Assembly: GCA_002914845.1 (NCBI GenBank)
Contig: JXTC01000223.1
Coordinates: 247,091 to 311,090, forward strand
From: Trema orientale
Lineage: Eukaryota; Streptophyta; Magnoliopsida; Rosales; Cannabaceae
DNA length: 64,000 nt
Direction of reading: 5' to 3'
Under the pieces are notes generated by a model. That model was not told the origin of the DNA. It saw only the letters and a program-made list of their open reading frames with translations, and searched no databases. Position 1 is the stretch's first letter. Each line of letters begins with the position of its first letter. This document shows, one piece after another, positions 33,708-45,817 of this stretch. Made by a program: the position numbers and the translations under genes.

Positions 33708-35070
33708 CCATTTAGCATATCGCCTGTTAAGAACAGGCTTCTAAAGGAGGAACTTAATCAGGTCGGAGTTGGTGATCACCTTCACTTTGTGAGTGAGCAT
33801 GTAGTGTCGGAGTTTTTGTGTTGCATAAGCTTGTGCAACACAAAGTTTATCATTGAAGGGATAATTTTTCTCCGGACCCTTGAGCAATCGGCTGAGATAG
33901 TAGACTGGTTTATCTTGCCCATCGGATTCTTATGCTATGAACCCCAACTGCTTCATCGAAGGAAGACAAATAGAGGAGTAGTTCTTGGAGATAGAGTGAT
34001 CATGACTTGTGGATGAGTAAGGGTTTTCTTGATTTCATCAAATGCATACTCATGTTCTAGTTTCCACTTGAATTCTACCGACTTCTTGGTTAGTTAGTGC
34101 AGAGGCTTTATGATGGTAGCTAAGGTGGGAATAAATCTTCAGAGATAAGAAACCTTCCCAATGAACTACCTTAACTGCCTGAGATCTCGGGGCTGAGACA
34201 TGTTGACTATAGCTTTGGCCTTGTTATCATCAATTCTGTTACCTTCTTTGTGTACCACAAAGCCAAGAAACTTGCCATTGGAGACACCAAATGCACATTT
34301 TAGCAGGTTCATTTTGAGGTTGTATCATCGACAGTGTTGAAATACTCTTCTTAAGTGGTCGAGATGCATCTCTCGTTTCCTGGATTTGACTACGAGATCA
34401 TCGACATAGTCCTCGATATAATCGTGAATCATGTCATATAATATGGTAGTCATAGCCCGCTGATATGTTGCGCCGGTGTTCTTGAGGCCAAATGGCATGA
34501 CAATATAGTGAAAATTCCCAAAAGGAGTGCGAAATGCCATCTTGATTGCATCTTCTAAATCCATTTTGATTTGATTATAGCCACTGAATCCATCCATAAC
34601 ATAAAAGACAACATTTCATAATTAGCCGTGGCGTTGATGAGTATGTCAAGGTTCGGGAGCGGGAAGTCACTCTTTGGGCATGCTTTATTCAGATCATGAA
34701 AGTTAATGCAAATTCAAATTTGGCCATTCTTCTTTTTAATAGGAACGATATCAGCTAGCTAAATGGCATGGACACAGGGTCAGATGAACCCTACGTCGAG
34801 GAGCTTCTGGACTTCCTTCTGAATTTGGAGCTCGACGTGAGTGCTGAAATTTCTGGCTGCTTGCTTAACAGGTTTAATAGTGGGATTAGTAGCAAGTTTG
34901 TAGATGATTAACTTACTGCTAAGCCCTGGCATATCTTCATAGGACCAAGCGAAGACATCTAGATTTTCTTTAAAGAGTGAGAATAGAGCAATTTCAAATT
35001 CAGCGTCCAAATTAGCATAGATGAAAGTTGGTTTTTCCTCTCCTTCGACACCCAAGTTGATTTTTTTCAA
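33708..35070 (-). pseudogene. Reverse transcriptase of G
   Basis: RT in pieces. 34780-35070 is the N-terminal pre-RT segment (DVFAWSYEDMPGL). A stop-rich part carries the finger region. 34325-34597 has GFSGYNQIKM, FGLKNTGATYQRAM and the catalytic YVDDLVVKS. The thumb and regular RNase H follow to 33708 with stops. The catalytic Asp pair is kept. Confidence 0.88.
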
Positions 35071-35359
35071 TCCAATTTACCTCTTGCAACTTGTCGGGTG
35101 TGAGGGGAATTGCCTCTATTCCTTCGGTATTCTCTGTTTGAGAACTCGCGAGGCCATTACTGACCTCACCATGCCTTCAGAAACCATACACAATTTGTCC
35201 ATCAGGAAAGGTGTCTTTTCAGAGTAAGACCTTTTTGGGAGTGACCGGATCTGTCTCTATGCCCTCAGAAGATGTATTGGTTGCATTACCCAGACTGATG
35301 CCACAAGGCCTTGTAGCATTGATACTTTCGGCAAGATCTTCATATAGGGTAGATTTTGC

Positions 35360-35980
35360 CTAGAAAATTTCTTCCTTCGCGAAATGAGCCTTAGTGGCTG
35401 GAATCATGACTTCTTTTTTATCTTTGATGGCCTTTATGCACCGGTAGAGGGTAGAAGGTACTGCATGATGTTGATGAAGCCATGGTCTTCTAATTAAAAT
35501 GTGATAAGGGACATTTACATCAATGTCATAGAATTTAGTAGATGCTCTGATGGGACCAATTTGTAAATCCATGTTAATACAACCCTTGGTGTTAAAGGTG
35601 TCAGAAGCAAAAGTCACTAAGGGTATTATCTGAAGGACTAGCTTGTCTTCAGGGATACCGACAGCCTTGAAGGTACTTAATGGCATGAGGTTGACAAAAG
35701 AGCCATTGTCAATAAGGGCACGCTTGAGAAGCAATTCGTTCACCTTGGCCTCTACATAGAGTGGTTTATTGTGGAATAGATGTGGGGCTTGTGCATCTTT
35801 TGTAGAGAAGGTAATTATATCTTCACTTCTTTTAGCGATTCGCTTTACTATGTGATTGACGGCGCAGCATTGTGAACTGAATTTCTTAGAGATCTTGAAT
35901 AGAGCAATAGTGACTTCTCATCGCGCCTCAGTATTGAACTCGAGAGTGTCAAAAAGATTTTTGAACACTTGAGAATTCGT
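35360..35980 (-). pseudogene. Protease region of G
   Basis: 127 codons (35360-35743) with ALIDNGSFVNLMP. Asp-Asn-Gly-Ser is the usual protease active site in Tat/Ogre-like elements. It is followed by a beta-rich fold and YHILIRRPWLHQHHAVPS. The stretch to 35980 links it to gag with one stop. Confidence 0.82.
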
Positions 35981-37348
35981 GAGGTTATGCATTATGTCAT
36001 CTATTTCTTGTTCTTTAGAGGAACTTTCCTGGGATAGGTCTGTTTTTTAGGATTCTTCGATGATGCACATTCTCACTTGGCCACCTTCGTGTCTTGGAAA
36101 TGGGTTGACCTCCGCTCTTTGTTATTGGTTGTTATAAAGAATTTCACCTCTTTGATCTTTGAATAAATAATATCTTTTGACTTTGTAACACTCAGAAGTA
36201 GGATAGCCAATCCTGAAATGGAATAGGCAGAATCATGGGTCTGTTAACTGTTCTGGCGTCGGTGGCCTGGTGTTCGGTGGACAGATTAGATCTCTATCTT
36301 CTATCCAAGCTTGAACAAGTATGTCAATTTACGTATTGGTAAACGGGATCGCCGGCGGAATATTTTGGTCTTTCCTTGGCGGTCGGCATTGATCAACTAG
36401 AGCTATCGTCCTTTTCCATTTATAAGGTGTGGCTTTGGTTGTAACTTGCGAAGGCGTCATCTAGATAGGATTTGGCACATACATTTGGGACACAGAAGCT
36501 TCAGTGTTGTTGACTCAGAATATCAAGTCAGAAAATTGGTGATAATATGATTTTCAATGTTAATTCGATATAGGGTCAACATCCCATTGATGCAGATGCG
36601 AATGAGTCCTCTTTTAAATACCATTTCTCTGCAGTCAGGAGCGATTTCTTTGAATCTCCATACAAAGTGAGAAAGAGACTCATTTTCTCACTACTTCAGA
36701 GTAGAAAGATCGGCTAACTCTAAGTTTAGCTCTGCTACGAAGAATTTAGTAAAGAAAACTATTATTAATTCCTCTCAAGTGGTAATACTACCTGCTGGTT
36801 GGTTGACGAACCACAAATAGGCTCTATCGGTAAGAGACTTAGAGAATTCTCTCAAACGGAGCTCATGGTCAGAGGCGTGAAATCCAAGATCATCAAGGAA
36901 ACCGATGATATGTTCTCTAGCATTGCCGCTTTCGCCATTAAATTTCTTGAATAAAGAGCTGACATAGTCCTTTGGATATAGTTTTGAAGTGATGCAAGCA
37001 GGATAGGGAGGTTGGAATTCTGTAGCTGCTACACTTCTGTGGGCTCTTTTGGATTCATGCTTGCTCCTTAGTGATAAAATTTGGTGAAGAGGTATTGCCA
37101 GTATCACTTGGTGTGATGATGGCTGTATTGGCAGTATTTTCACTAATTCCAGGTAGAATAGAACTTTGGTTCGTTGTAATAGGCGGAATGCCACTTGGGT
37201 TAAGAGTTGGGACTGAAGATCTGGCTACATTCGATTTTTTTTCTCCAGTTAATCGTTGCAAAATTTGAGCATGAGATGCTTGTATCTCTCTTTGGGATCG
37301 TCTAAGATCGTTGAGTGAATTGGCCAAGCTATTGAATGTGTTAGCCAA
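35981..37348 (-). pseudogene. Gag of G
   Basis: Starts at the ATG at 37346-37348 (MANTFNSLANSLNDL) with a Ser/Thr/Pro-rich N-terminal part. A frame change between 37055 and 37194 precedes the retrotransposon gag domain (LYPKDYVSSLFKKFNG, then AYLWFVNQPAGSITT). A damaged zinc knuckle lies near 36150-36240. It would form the virus-like particle shell in an intact element. Confidence 0.8.
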
Positions 37349-37429
37349 CTCAATGTTGGAGGGTTCTTATTGTTGCTGCAGTTGAGGATGTTATTACTGA
37401 CTATCCACTTTGGAAAAAGGACGATGGAA

Positions 37430-37985
37430 CTTTAATGATAATGTCATTGGAATAGAATTTCAACAATAAGAAAGGAAGGATGTAAGAACTAGAATTTCAA
37501 CAACAAGAAAGGAAATATTTAGGAAATAGAATTTCAACAACAAGAAATAGGGTACTTTGGGAAATGGAATTTCAAAAACAAGAAATAGGGTACTTTGGGA
37601 AATGAAAATTCAACAACAAGAAAGGGAGTATTTGAAAAGTGGATTTTCACAATAAGAGATTTTAGAGGGAGGTAAAGGCCGAGTTTCGAGAAGCGAAACA
37701 GGTAGAATTATAATGTAAAGGAAATTAGAGGGACAGAATAATGATACAACGGATAGAGTAACGGCACACTGCCAAATATTAAAAAATGAAACGGGCAGAG
37801 TAATGATGTGCCGGACAGAGCAAAGGCACACTGTTAAGTGTTGAAAATGAAATTGGCAGAGTAATAGTACACCATTGGATGTTGAGAAATGAAACGGGCA
37901 GAGTAACGGTACACTGCCGGATGCTGAGAAATGAAATGGGCAGAGTAACGGTACACTACCGGATGAAATGGATAAGGTGACAAGA
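37430..37985 (-). repeat. Leader repeats of G
   Basis: Two short tandem families upstream of gag. One has units of about 40-55 bases with AATTTCAACAACAAGAAA (about 37450-37625). The other has units of about 55 bases with GAAACGGGCAGAGTAACGG (about 37785-37970). They lie between the primer site and gag. Confidence 0.8.
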
Positions 37986-38037
37986 TGTACTTATGGATCT
38001 TAGGAATCCCAAAGAAATGTCAGTTTCCCTTTGGCCA

Positions 38038-38060
38038 CTCCTCAGCGGAGTTGCCTTTTA
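38038..38060 (-). other. Primer binding site of G
   Basis: Minus-strand GGCAACTCCGCTGAGGAG lies within a few bases of the 5' LTR end. It resembles the TGGCGACTCCGCTGGGG-type sites of Tat/Ogre elements, which are primed by tRNA-Arg. The exact tRNA is not certain. Confidence 0.6.
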
Positions 38061-38061
38061 A

Positions 38062-40021
38062 TGTTCAGGATCAGACCTTGTGTTCTGATTAAACAAGACC
38101 TGTGATTAATTAAAGTAAAGTAGAGAATAACTGAGATTATGATTAGATTATAAAGGGTGCACAGGTATAAAAGTTATCACAATACTATCTACGTGTCGAA
38201 GTCTTGATAGGTGGTCGATGTAGAAAACGACACTTCTCACAGCGTCCTTGTCACATTAGCAGTTGCAAGGATAACGTACTTACAATATAATAATAATAAT
38301 GATAATAATAATGGTATAATAATAACATAAGTGTTATCACAATACTAACACTATTTATTGAAGTCCCGATAGGCAGTCGCAATAAAGAATGACACTTCCC
38401 ACGGCGTCCCTGTACGTAGGCAGTTGCAGGGATAACCAGCTTAAGGATTGACAATAATATAATAATGCAGTAATAATAAATGGTCTAGTTGATGGAGGCA
38501 AATAAACTGACCATAATATCAACTAGAAGACAAATGTAGAAGATAAAAGGGTTAGAGATAATAATAACAATAATAATGACAATAATAACATAAATAATAG
38601 GTGAGGAATTATGAGAGAACACAAAATTCCGAACTTGTACCACAGGTCAAGCACAGAGTTCGAAGAGAGTAGCTTGGAGCCCACAAATCACTGAAGTGCA
38701 AGGGTTAGTGACTGCATGCAAGGAAACATGTAAAACAAGTTAGTGGAAATAGTAACATAAAAACAATAAGATAATAGAAAATGGTATAAAAATAATTGTG
38801 CGATATAAAGTGATGTGAAATAATTGTTGCACCTAAGATATGTGAATAAATAAATGTGGGCTTAGGAAATGGACATGCAAAAATATCTAAGCCTATATGA
38901 ATATTTAGGAAAATACCAATACTAAAGAGAGTTGTTAGTCAAGATTTACACATGCATGGACATATAGAAGTGGGTACATATATATATACATATAATTAAA
39001 TATGTAGAGATGAAATAAAGATGACTAAGAGCTAGTCACAGGTAAAATAAGAGCTTAGCATATGTAGATAATGTACAACAAGATGCATGCAAGTATATAT
39101 GTATATATGTAAAGCTAGGATAGAAGGATGTATATGAAAATACAAATAGAAAGGGGAAAGAGGACTTAGCTATAAGTTGGTTATAAACCAAGGTGATGAT
39201 AGAGGAGTGACTCTTGAGCCTCAGGTAGAAGAGAAAGCGAAAGATGGTGGTGGTGATGATGTTTAGGCCACGGGTTAAGTGAAGTGAGGATGGTGTGATG
39301 ATGATATTGGTGATTTAATAAAAGAAGTATATTAAGAATGGGAGGTGATGAGAGCCACAGATGAGTACAAGAGAAAAATGGACACCAAAGAGAGAGATCA
39401 AGAGAGAGAGAGAGAGAGGGCACGGTTAAAGAAAATAAAGGAAAGAAATGTGTTGTATTATAGATAATGTATATTCATTAGGTTTCAAATGAGAGCATTA
39501 CCTCTCTATTTATAGGCAAAGAATGCCTTACATTACAAAGGGACTTCTACTATAAGGGAATGAGGTGTCAAGTGCCTATTAGCTAGCTTATCTTAATGGA
39601 CAAACGGATTAGGTGTCAAGCTCTTGTTAGCTTAAGCTTGCTTAATGTAGAAGACCTTCGACAACAAGTACTTGTAGCTACAAGATCTTAGTGAGGAAGT
39701 TGGAAGAGTCCGGAGCCTTCTAGAGTTATCTAGAATCTTTGGCCACTTGTACGCAACAGAAAGAGCTCCAAAACGACGTGTAGTTCGGCTTCAAATGACA
39801 TGTAGTTTGGCTTCAACGGCTTGTAGTTCGAGCATGGATGAAAATGGCTTAAAGGACATGTAGTTTTGGCTATACTACATGTCATTTTCTTGAGTTTATA
39901 TTATTTGTCCCATGGCACGTGTAGTTCCACTAAGCTTGCTTAAGTCTTGCTAAGCTCATGCTTAATTACTACTAATTCTCATTTTAGGATTAATCCCGAA
40001 AATTAGGAAAATCCCAAAATA
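38062..40021 (-). repeat. 5' LTR of G
   Basis: 1960 bp, colinear with 21738-23567 and about 130 bases longer, mainly through an insertion with AATAATAACAATAATAATGAC near 38480-38590. The terminal CA of the plus spelling has become TA at 40020-40021. Confidence 0.9.
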
Positions 40022-40059
40022 ACATATATGCACTTACTAAATGATACATGTGGTGAATT

Positions 40060-40640
40060 GTTATGCATACTTTTAGTGATGCTTGTGATGAGTCACTTAT
40101 GGAATTAAGGTAACGATGCTTGTGATGAGTCTTAATATGCACTCTTAGTGATGCTTGTGATGAGTAATTAACGAATTTAAGGTAACGATACATGTGATAA
40201 GTCTTTACTTGCACTCTTAGTGATGCTTATGATGAGTCACTAACAGATTTAAGGTAACGATGCTTGTGATAAGTTGTAACGATTCTTGTGATGAGTCTTT
40301 ACATGCACTCTTAGTGATACTTGTGATGAGTCACTAGCGGATTTAAGGTAACGATGCTTGTGATGAGTCATTATGTGCACTTTTAGTAATGCTTGTGATG
40401 AGTCACGAATGGAATTAAGATAACGATGCTTGTGATGAGTTGTTACATGCACTCTTAGTGATGCTTGTAATGAGTCACTAACAGAATTAAGATAACGATG
40501 CTTGTGATGAGTCGTTACGTGCACTTTTAGTGATGCTTGTGATGCGTCACTAACGAAATTAAGTAACAATGCTTGTGATGAGTTGTTATATGTAAACTCC
40601 AGTTGAGCTAGACTGTCGATGCTTGTGATGAATCGCCCAA
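40060..40640. repeat. Tandem array in solo LTR F
   Basis: Sixteen copies of GATGCTTGTGATGAGTC or close variants, about 36 bases apart. They alternate between TTAGTGATGCTTGTGATGAGTCAC and AACGATGCTTGTGATGAGTC, giving a higher-order unit of about 72-90 bases. Long open frames across it are a by-product of the repeat. Confidence 0.92.
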
Positions 40641-41191
40641 TGTTGGAAAAGAGAATAAAAAGGGTTTAGGACTTATTACTGTGTGTTATTATTAGCATAC
40701 TCATTGTGCTTGTTTTTATAGCTTTATTATGCATCGTGGATATTGTGTTAGGTTTTGTAAAGTCTTCCTGTTTTGGAGTTTGGTGTACTGTTTGTCCTGC
40801 TAAGCGTTATACTTATGTAGTTACTCCATACTATAGGTAATGGAAAGAACAAGGTTGGCCAGTGATGAGTGGACCAGTCAGCGTGCGATGTACATATGGC
40901 CTGACCGTGAGAAAAAAAATGAAAATATTTTGATAATGGCTCAAACTCTGTTATCTGGATTTTGGAAGTTGTTTTGTATAATTATGTTGTGAATAAATGA
41001 AGCATTTGTAAAAAAAGATTTTAATGTGGTTGTGTTTTTAAGTTGGAAGTTTATTAACATCTCCATATTTTTGTTATATAAAATTTTTGTGCAAAAAAAA
41101 AAAATTAATAGGTTTTAATCGGCCTTGTTATGGGAAATTATTATAAAATAATATTTTTAATCATTATTAATATGGAGGATGTTGCACCATC

Positions 41192-43113
41192 ATTTCAATT
41201 TAAAAGCTTTCTTGTACAATATAGTCTCCTACTGGAGATCAGTACGTAAAGTTCACTTGCAAATTTATCCTAAGAAATTCAATACCAGTAATACCCAAAT
41301 GAAAACCTTCCTACGGGAGCTCAGTAGGATTCTGAAGCTAGATACATCTTTAGAACTATTGAACCAATGATGGAGACCGTGGATATCTCATATCCGCTCC
41401 CACTCAATCTTTTTAAAAATTAGAGATTCTTGGTTTTACCCAGTTATCTAACTTATTTAGTAATCATAAAATCAATTATGTATATCCAATTATGCGACTT
41501 AAAGAGAATGAGCTAATTTAAGAGATTATAACATACTATTCTAGACATGGTGCTATGATTGAATAATTATTGTCTCCAAAGCTAAAGTGCTAACACTATA
41601 TTATACATCTCATGTATATAAAAGTAGACAATAAAAGCATACATGATATAACAATCAGGTAAGAAGATCTGTGGATTGTAAATCATTCAAGCAACTCCAG
41701 AAGAAAATTCAATAATTTGATCAACAATCTTTCAAATAAAGATAAATAATCGAAAAAGGTATTTAAACCAAATCCTGTATAAAATTAGTTTTGAAAAAAT
41801 CTAACTAAGAAACTTTAACTGCAAAATTATTCAACCAATAATTTTAAAGATTCTTAGTAGTAGAATTTAATCAAATTAAATTCCAAGTACATTTATAAAA
41901 ATAAGTAAATAGTTATAAAAATATTTTTGTATAAAAGTTTAAACAAATAATTATACATTAATTTTCTCAAAATTAATGATTTCAAAACTAGAGAATTATT
42001 TAAATAATTCTGGATTAAAAATAATAAAATCTAAAATCCTCACACTCAATATGACAATCATATCGAATATATTTTTTAAAAATATAATTGTCTCATAATT
42101 ATCAAAATGCCTTTTATTACATAAAATATTCTTATAATTATCAATATTTAAGTCATATATCACCGCATAAAATATTATCATAATTATCACATAATTAAAA
42201 TATTTCATTAATCAAAATTAAAATATTTTAATCCCATTAAAAAAAGCTCCATTTTCCTTGTAAATCATAAAAATAAATAATTATCCTTATGGTAAAATTA
42301 TCATTTTAATTAATACAATTAATCTCATTAATTAATATTAATTATTAATTATTAGTCATATAAATAATTATTAAACAATAAAAATTAATCACGTTAATAA
42401 TTATTAAATAATAATTTGAAAGATTAATTAAATTCAATAAGTAATGTTTTCTAATTAAACATATTATCCTATGTGTAAGAATTAAGTTCATAACTAATTC
42501 TTATCTAAATTTAAAAATATCAAATATTTTTAAATTATTGACGTATTAGGATAATTTAAATAATTAGAGAATAAATCACATTTATTAGTTAATTATTAAT
42601 TAATTAAAGTTTTAATTAATTTATCTAATCTTATCTTAATCTCATTAAGACACTATCTTAAACTCATTAAGATATAAAGGATAATAAAAAATAATTATTT
42701 CTAATTATAGACATCATATTTATATAACTGTATTTAGAAAAGAATAATTGCAATATACTAAATTAGGAAAAAATTAGAACTTTTTTAATTAGTCTTAATT
42801 AATTAGAAACTTATAACTCATATAATATTTCTATATTATCTAATTTTTATATCTAATTATAATCAAATAATTCTAATAATTAAATAAATATAATATCTAA
42901 ATTTAATTATAATAGAAATCTAATCATTATTAAATTTCTATTATTAATTAAAATTATTTAATTATAAATCGATATAACTTTATAATTAATTAATCATATT
43001 AATTAATTACCTAATTAATCTCATTAATTAGTAGAGTTACTAATCTAATTAGTTATCTCTTACAATATTCTAATTACAATAATTAGAATAGTCACTAGAT
43101 ACATAGTTATTAC
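41192..43113 (-). other. Leader of E, distal part
   Basis: E's leader resumes right after the F duplication. It has hairpins 3 and 4 (41224-41240, 41306-41322), then 1.7 kb of extremely AT-rich DNA with many TTAATT words (41700-43100). No gene. The ATTAC at 43109-43113 is the left target copy of C2. Confidence 0.75.
41224..41322 (-). repeat. Leader hairpins 3 and 4 of E
   Basis: TCTCCTACTGGAGA (within 41224-41240) is a perfect 5-base stem. TTCCTACGGGAGCTC (41306-41322) is the fourth copy. They match positions 3 and 4 in C1 and C2. Confidence 0.65.
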
Positions 43114-45817
43114 TGCTGGTATTCATTGGAATAAAATTCCGAAAAATATTTTTGCAAAATCATTTTCAAGAATACCATAATTTTGTAAAATCTAGAAATA
43201 CAGCGGAATTGGTCATTTAAAATTTTTTTTTTAACAAAACATTTCGGATCGTGATCTAACATAAATTAACTCTTGATCTAGATAAGAACAATACCCGAAC
43301 TCGCTCCATAACCTTCTCTTCTTCCCGCCTATTCTTAAAAGTCGTTTGCTTGATCCGGTAGCTGGGCACCTTCTTGATTTCCAACAAAGAGATCCGCAGA
43401 AGAACAAGAAAATAATATCCTCGAACCGATTTATCTAGGATGGCCGAAACACCAAGGACAGTTAATCCCTAGGGCTCACCGATTTTTCTCTACTCTTCCT
43501 CTCTTTCTTTTACGTGTGACACTCTCTTCTCAAGGGTGTTTTACGTGTAACTCATGTAACTATCAGCTTGAGAACTTTTCTCTTAACTATGTAGAGATTA
43601 GTAAATCCTATTAGGCTTATTTGGGCTTGTTGGATTCAACTGATCATCAAATAACTATTGAGCTTTAATTTGAGCTAGACAGGGGGCCAGATGGATCCAT
43701 AAAGCACAAGCTCCAATGGACTATATACCTACAATCATAATTAACTCATAATTATGATTGGGCCTTGTCCGTTAATATTGGAGCACACCACGATAGGCCC
43801 AGTATGGAACTCTTGGACTAAATGTCATTTATTTTCTGTGAAGCTTATTATCAAATAATTAGCTCGATCCATTTAGCATATACTATACTTTGTAGATGTA
43901 TCCCCAATGCAATGTCGTACTAGTAGGGTGAACTTACCGTATTACCCCTCTAGTACATATTTACCTTTGGGTTGCTATTTTTTATCTAATAGATAATAGT
44001 TGATTGCAGTATTTGTATCTGCTTATATCAACACAGCTAAATTTACACGGTGAATACCGGGGCCCTGGTTTATATTATCCAAGTACTCGAAAAAAACTCA
44101 AAGTGACATTATATGTATGGCGCCCATCATGAAAAATGTTCTACACATTTCATATACCCTATCTTTCAAGATATTGGAGTTCAAACCATAAATCAGAACT
44201 AGTTCTTTAATAACTCAGGACGATAAAACACATGAAATAAGTTCGTTAATTACTAGGATTAAAGATTTATACAATAGTGCTGGATTAGTGAAATTAGAAA
44301 TTTGAGTTACGGTACTTAACCTCAAATTCTAATTTACTAGGTTCTGTTCGATGCTGTTATAACTTTCTTATAACATACTAGTATTTCTATCCGAAGACTC
44401 ACTTCGATAATTGGAGACTTCATTAATCAAATTGACAGCACTACATTCCATGGCATAGTAAAGTATTCCATTTTCAATATGCAGAATGCGAACAATTTAA
44501 TTTAGACATAATAAAATAAAGAATATAATGTCTCCCACATATGAACTCATCATACGAATAATTCTCTATTACTCATTATATATCTCGGAATCTTTTAGAT
44601 GTTTACACAAGATAAACATATATATCATATGTATATCAATGGGACATAAATGAAATAAAAATTTATAACACGAAATTTATTAATAACAAATATGTAATGC
44701 TCCCTAGCTTAACTATATGACTATATAGGTCAAACTAGGAAGTATTATTCTTTCTTAAATCATAACTTTAGTTTTGCAAAAAGAGGTGGGCCAATTTAAA
44801 ATTTTCAAGCTCTAAAACAAGAGAAACTACGTGGTATTACTTTTTGAATGTGTCTTTACAAAATATACAATCAAAAACTTCTTATCAGTTTATCTTGCCA
44901 TCAGCAGTAATATTTACAACACACCAGAATAATAAAATACAAAGAAAACACCGCCCACAAGTCAAGCTCGTCTACATCTATATGACCATGGTGACAAGAA
45001 AGCGTGCTAGACAACCAGCAGCTCTATACATCATATATCTCCTCACCTGCATCACAGGAACTAAATGAGCTAATGCTCAGCAAGATCATGCATGCTCGTG
45101 AATGTGTTTCATGCATAAACTTCATCGAAAATTCCATTGTACTCTTTCTTTCATAATTTTTCATTTTGATGCACTTTTCTTAAAAAACGTTTCTTTATAG
45201 GGTCTTTTAGTACATTACAAAGTTATGGCAGTCGGTAGGCCATGCCTACCTGTGCGAGAAGGAAACACATGGCCAATGCGAACCATACCTATCCAACACA
45301 GACCGACTAGGTAATGCACCTAGTAAATCTCATACTACAATGCTCAGTCTCGGCAGCCGGTAAGCTGTGCCCACCTATGCGGGAAGAATGCCTGTGCAAT
45401 CCATACTTACCCAACGCAGACAGACTAAACACTATAATTAAAACATATCTCGTAAAATCAGTACAATGGTACTACTTTAAATCAAATGCGAGGAAATCTT
45501 CACTTCTTTGAAAATCATACTTAAATGATCATGCCATGCTTATGTCTTTCGTAAAATTTACAACAACCATATGAAAAATATATAATTAATATAATACACA
45601 TAAGTATGTAGGAAAACATCTTGTATCTACTACTGTTCTTGTGATGCAGTTACTTACCTTATGTTTGGTAGAAAAGATAGTGGAAATGGTCAACATCCGC
45701 TGTGGCAAGGTGTGTGGAAGACCATGACTAGTTTCAACTTTTGTTGAAGCTCTTGTCTTCTACTTCAACAAAACTGATTTCCAAGGCTTTGATTTTGATT
45801 TTAAGACTTAAGAGGAC

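Larger units (their letters stand above)
21738..40021 (-). mobile_element. Tat-like Ty3/gypsy element G, 18.3 kb
   Basis: Flanked by ACATA on both sides (21733-21737, 40022-40026). LTRs are 21738-23567 and 38062-40021. Minus-strand order: primer site, repeat-rich leader, gag, protease with DNGS active site, RT, an extra RNase H, integrase, an 8 kb 3' region, 3' LTR. The extra RNase H, the DNGS protease and the primer-site sequence point to the Tat lineage. The long 3' region holds an antisense ORF, a tandem array, a GC-rich block and a nested LTR. All coding parts have stops. Confidence 0.88.
20191..41186 (+). mobile_element. Solo LTR F (chromovirus type), split by G
   Basis: Starts TGTAATCCCC at 20191 and ends GTTGCA at 41186, flanked by the identical five bases CCATC (20186-20190 and 41187-41191). 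Without G (21738-40026 with its duplication) it is about 2.7 kb. No coding sequence belongs to it. The TGTAATxCCC start is typical of plant chromovirus LTRs. E's leader continues on both sides, which confirms the boundaries. It contains a 16-copy repeat array. Confidence 0.85.
15968..43113 (-). mobile_element. Copia element E, interrupted by F and G
   Basis: Minus-strand copia. The parts present are 15968-20190 and 41192-43113, because solo LTR F (20191-41186, containing G) sits in its leader. Order from the left: 3' LTR, polypurine tract, integrase, protease, a short start ORF, leader. RT, RNase H and capsid gag are missing. The right end is cut by C2 at 43114, so the 5' LTR is not in the window. 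Leader hairpins relate it to the C1/C2/C3 family, but LTR and coding sequence are clearly different. Confidence 0.8.

Noticed and set aside
40249-40569. 106-codon minus-strand frame with a repeated HHKHRYLN-type unit
   Set aside because: It is a translation of the 36-base array in the F LTR.
40060-40640. CRISPR-like look of evenly spaced repeats
   Set aside because: Spacers are themselves repeated, the genome is a plant nuclear one, and no cas genes occur.
44844-45511. Two plus-strand frames of 65-74 codons
   Set aside because: They are inside the 3' LTR of H, and the second LTR copy at 52716-54881 has different stops there.
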